Assembly (NCBI GenBank): GCA_023410025.1
Contig: JAEYQM010000091.1
Location: 1 to 7,695, forward strand
Length of the DNA stretch: 7,695 bases
Reading direction: 5' to 3'
Origin: Bacillota bacterium
GTDB lineage: Bacteria; Bacillota_I; Bacilli_A; ML615J-28; CAG-698
The number at the start of each line of letters is the position of its first letter. The stretch's first letter is position 1. The notes under the pieces were generated by a model. That model had not been told where the DNA came from. It did no database searches and worked only from the letters and a program-made list of their open reading frames with translations. This document shows positions 6,691-7,695 of the stretch, one piece after another. A program made the translations under genes and the position numbers.

Positions 6691-7391
6691 TTATAAATAA
6701 CTAAATCTTGACCAATATATAAATCATTACTAGTTAAATTATTATCTTCTTTTATTTTTTGAATAGTAGTATTAAATTTATTGGCAATCTTAAATAAAGA
6801 ATCACCATTTTTAACTTTATAAATTTGTGAAGTTGGTTTTGTATATGGAGTTTGAGTGTAATCAGCAATTGCCTTTACAACCCCTTCAGCAAGATTTGCC
6901 CAATCATTTGTAAGAAGCTCTTGATCTATTGGGTTATCAGCAAATCCATATTCAATTAACATTGGTTCAACATTATCTCCAGATCCTCTAATTACAAAAT
7001 AATAATCTTGGCCCCTTGAGTTTCGTCTTGTATATACATTTCTGATACTTAGACCACGTTCTCTTAGTTCATTGGCAATCATTTGCGGAAGTTTATCACC
7101 TTGTCTAATTGAATAGATTACCTCACCTCCCTGACTACCACCATTATTTATATGATTTGAAATCATAATTGCACTATCCCCATCAGCAATTTCATTAATT
7201 ATATTAACCCTCTGATTCGGTGTTAGAAAATTATCACCATTTCTTGTTAGAAATACAGGGATTCCTAATTGTTTCAATCGCTGTTCTTGATATTTAGATA
7301 TTTTTAAGGCGAGGTCTTTTTCTTTCCATATCGCGTTACTTCCACCACCTGGATCAAATCCACCATGACCTGGATCAATTATTACTTTCAT
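6687..7391 (-). CDS. N-acetylmuramoyl-L-alanine amidase (Amidase_3) with C-terminal LysM domain
   Basis: This 234-residue zinc enzyme cleaves the bond between N-acetylmuramic acid and the peptide stem of peptidoglycan. The Amidase_3 domain fills residues 2-178: IDPGHGG (5-11) gives His9, Glu24 follows in WKEKDLAL, SNHIN (78-82) gives His80, and IEYGF (146-150) gives the catalytic Glu147. A short Thr/Pro linker leads to one LysM domain (about 189-233; YKVKNGDSLFKIA at its start) for glycan binding. There is no signal peptide; the catalytic domain begins at the second residue. Mother-cell lytic amidases such as CwlC, and phage endolysins, share that feature. The start is well supported by AGGAGGG (plus-strand 7399-7405), 7 bases upstream. 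It is the first gene of a two-gene unit with the ylbJ-like gene. No phage genes are adjacent, so a cellular role is favoured. Confidence 0.92.
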   Translation of the reverse strand: MKVIIDPGHGGFDPGGGSNAIWKEKDLALKISKYQEQRLKQLGIPVFLTRNGDNFLTPNQRVNIINEIADGDSAIMISNHINNGGSQGGEVIYSIRQGDKLPQMIANELRERGLSIRNVYTRRNSRGQDYYFVIRGSGDNVEPMLIEYGFADNPIDQELLTNDWANLAEGVVKAIADYTQTPYTKPTSQIYKVKNGDSLFKIANKFNTTIQKIKEDNNLTSNDLYIGQDLVIYK

Positions 7392-7411
7392 TTTATATCC
7401 CTCCTGTATAA

Positions 7412-7417
7412 ATTATA
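7412..7417 (-). promoter_or_regulatory. Possible -10 element for the amidase-ylbJ operon
   Basis: On the minus strand the sequence reads CATATAAT (plus positions 7412-7419), containing TATAAT. No good -35 TTGACA lies at the expected distance. CATATAAT also matches 7 of 8 bases of the Bacillus sigma-E -10 CATACAAT, but no clear sigma-E -35 was found. A start near 7405 would leave a leader of about 14 bases that begins at the ribosome site. Confidence 0.35.
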
Positions 7418-7465
7418 TGTAAAATGGTAATAATTAGAATTGAAAATTATTTAGTGGAGGTTTAT

Positions 7466-7695
7466 ATGGATTATTTGCTTTATATGGTTAGAGAAGATAT
7501 TAAATTAGAAGACATTAACAATACCAAAAAAGTTATAACTCATAATATTTATGATGCTTTAGACAATTTAAAATATAAACCAATGTTAATGATATATGAT
7601 TTAATGTATGGACTAGAAGTGTTAAAGATTATTAGAAGTAATCCTAAAAACCATCATATCAAGATTATTGTTGCAACAGCAAATGAAAACTATGG
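7466..7695 (+). CDS. Partial protein resembling an atypical response-regulator receiver domain
   Basis: This ORF runs open to the window end, giving 76 full codons beginning MDYLLYMVRED; the C-terminus is missing. GGAGG (7456-7460) lies 5 bases before the ATG. The pattern suggests a receiver (CheY-like) fold: a hydrophobic first strand then Glu10-Asp11, a helix rich in charged residues, the strand MLMIYDLM with Asp45 where the phosphorylated Asp would lie, a helix GLEVLKIIRSNP (49-60), and the strand IKIIVATA (65-72), whose Thr71 matches the conserved Thr/Ser. The usual PgMdG turn after the Asp is shortened to YG, so phosphorylation may be altered or absent. It is divergent from the amidase operon across 74 bases. 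A downstream output domain cannot be seen. The fold call is tentative. Confidence 0.6.
   Translation, partial: MDYLLYMVREDIKLEDINNTKKVITHNIYDALDNLKYKPMLMIYDLMYGLEVLKIIRSNPKNHHIKIIVATANENY

Noticed and set aside
7425..7434. TGGTAATAAT as a promoter for the receiver-like gene
   Set aside because: Only three of six bases match the -10 consensus and no -35 was found.

Overview
The window is strongly AT-rich. It uses TGG for tryptophan throughout and TGA as an ordinary stop (in the lipid kinase and the amidase), so the genetic code is 11, not the Mycoplasma/Spiroplasma code 4. Purine-rich Shine-Dalgarno sites, extended -10 promoters (TGATATAAT), short U-tailed terminators, a YlbJ-type membrane protein and a peptidoglycan amidase with a LysM domain all point to a low-GC Gram-positive (Bacillota) that keeps a cell wall. 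A deep-branching Bacilli/Erysipelotrichia/Haloplasma-like lineage would fit, but the sequence alone does not fix the genus.

Left part (1-3801, plus strand): a promoter drives two overlapping half-transporter genes that form a heterodimeric ABC exporter. The two ATP sites are predicted to be unequal: the first subunit has Asp in place of the catalytic Glu, and the second has an altered signature motif. A terminator begins at the second gene's stop codon.

Middle (3814-5137, plus strand): a near-consensus promoter drives a two-gene unit, a DagK/YegS-type lipid kinase followed by a small HNH-fold protein whose catalytic His appears to be Tyr. A long hairpin terminator closes it. A 147-base spacer (5138-5284) follows, holding a possible four-codon mini-ORF, two abutting hairpins and a promoter-like pair. 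Then comes rsmD (16S rRNA m2G966 methyltransferase).

Right part (5809-7391, minus strand): an amidase_3-LysM gene and a ylbJ/spoVV-like gene overlap as ATGA and run convergently into rsmD, with a 13-base 3' overlap. A terminator-like hairpin that reads in the rsmD direction is buried inside the ylbJ-like coding sequence. The amidase has no signal peptide. Together with the YlbJ relative this recalls mother-cell sporulation functions (SpoVV, CwlC), though that is inference. At the right edge a divergent gene starts that looks like a shortened, atypical receiver domain and is cut off by the window end.

Most of the window is ordinary core and housekeeping content. No CRISPR array, insertion sequence, tRNA or rRNA was seen. 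The most interesting items are the sporulation-like operon, the antisense terminator within it, the structured rsmD leader, the degenerate HNH protein and the odd receiver-like protein.
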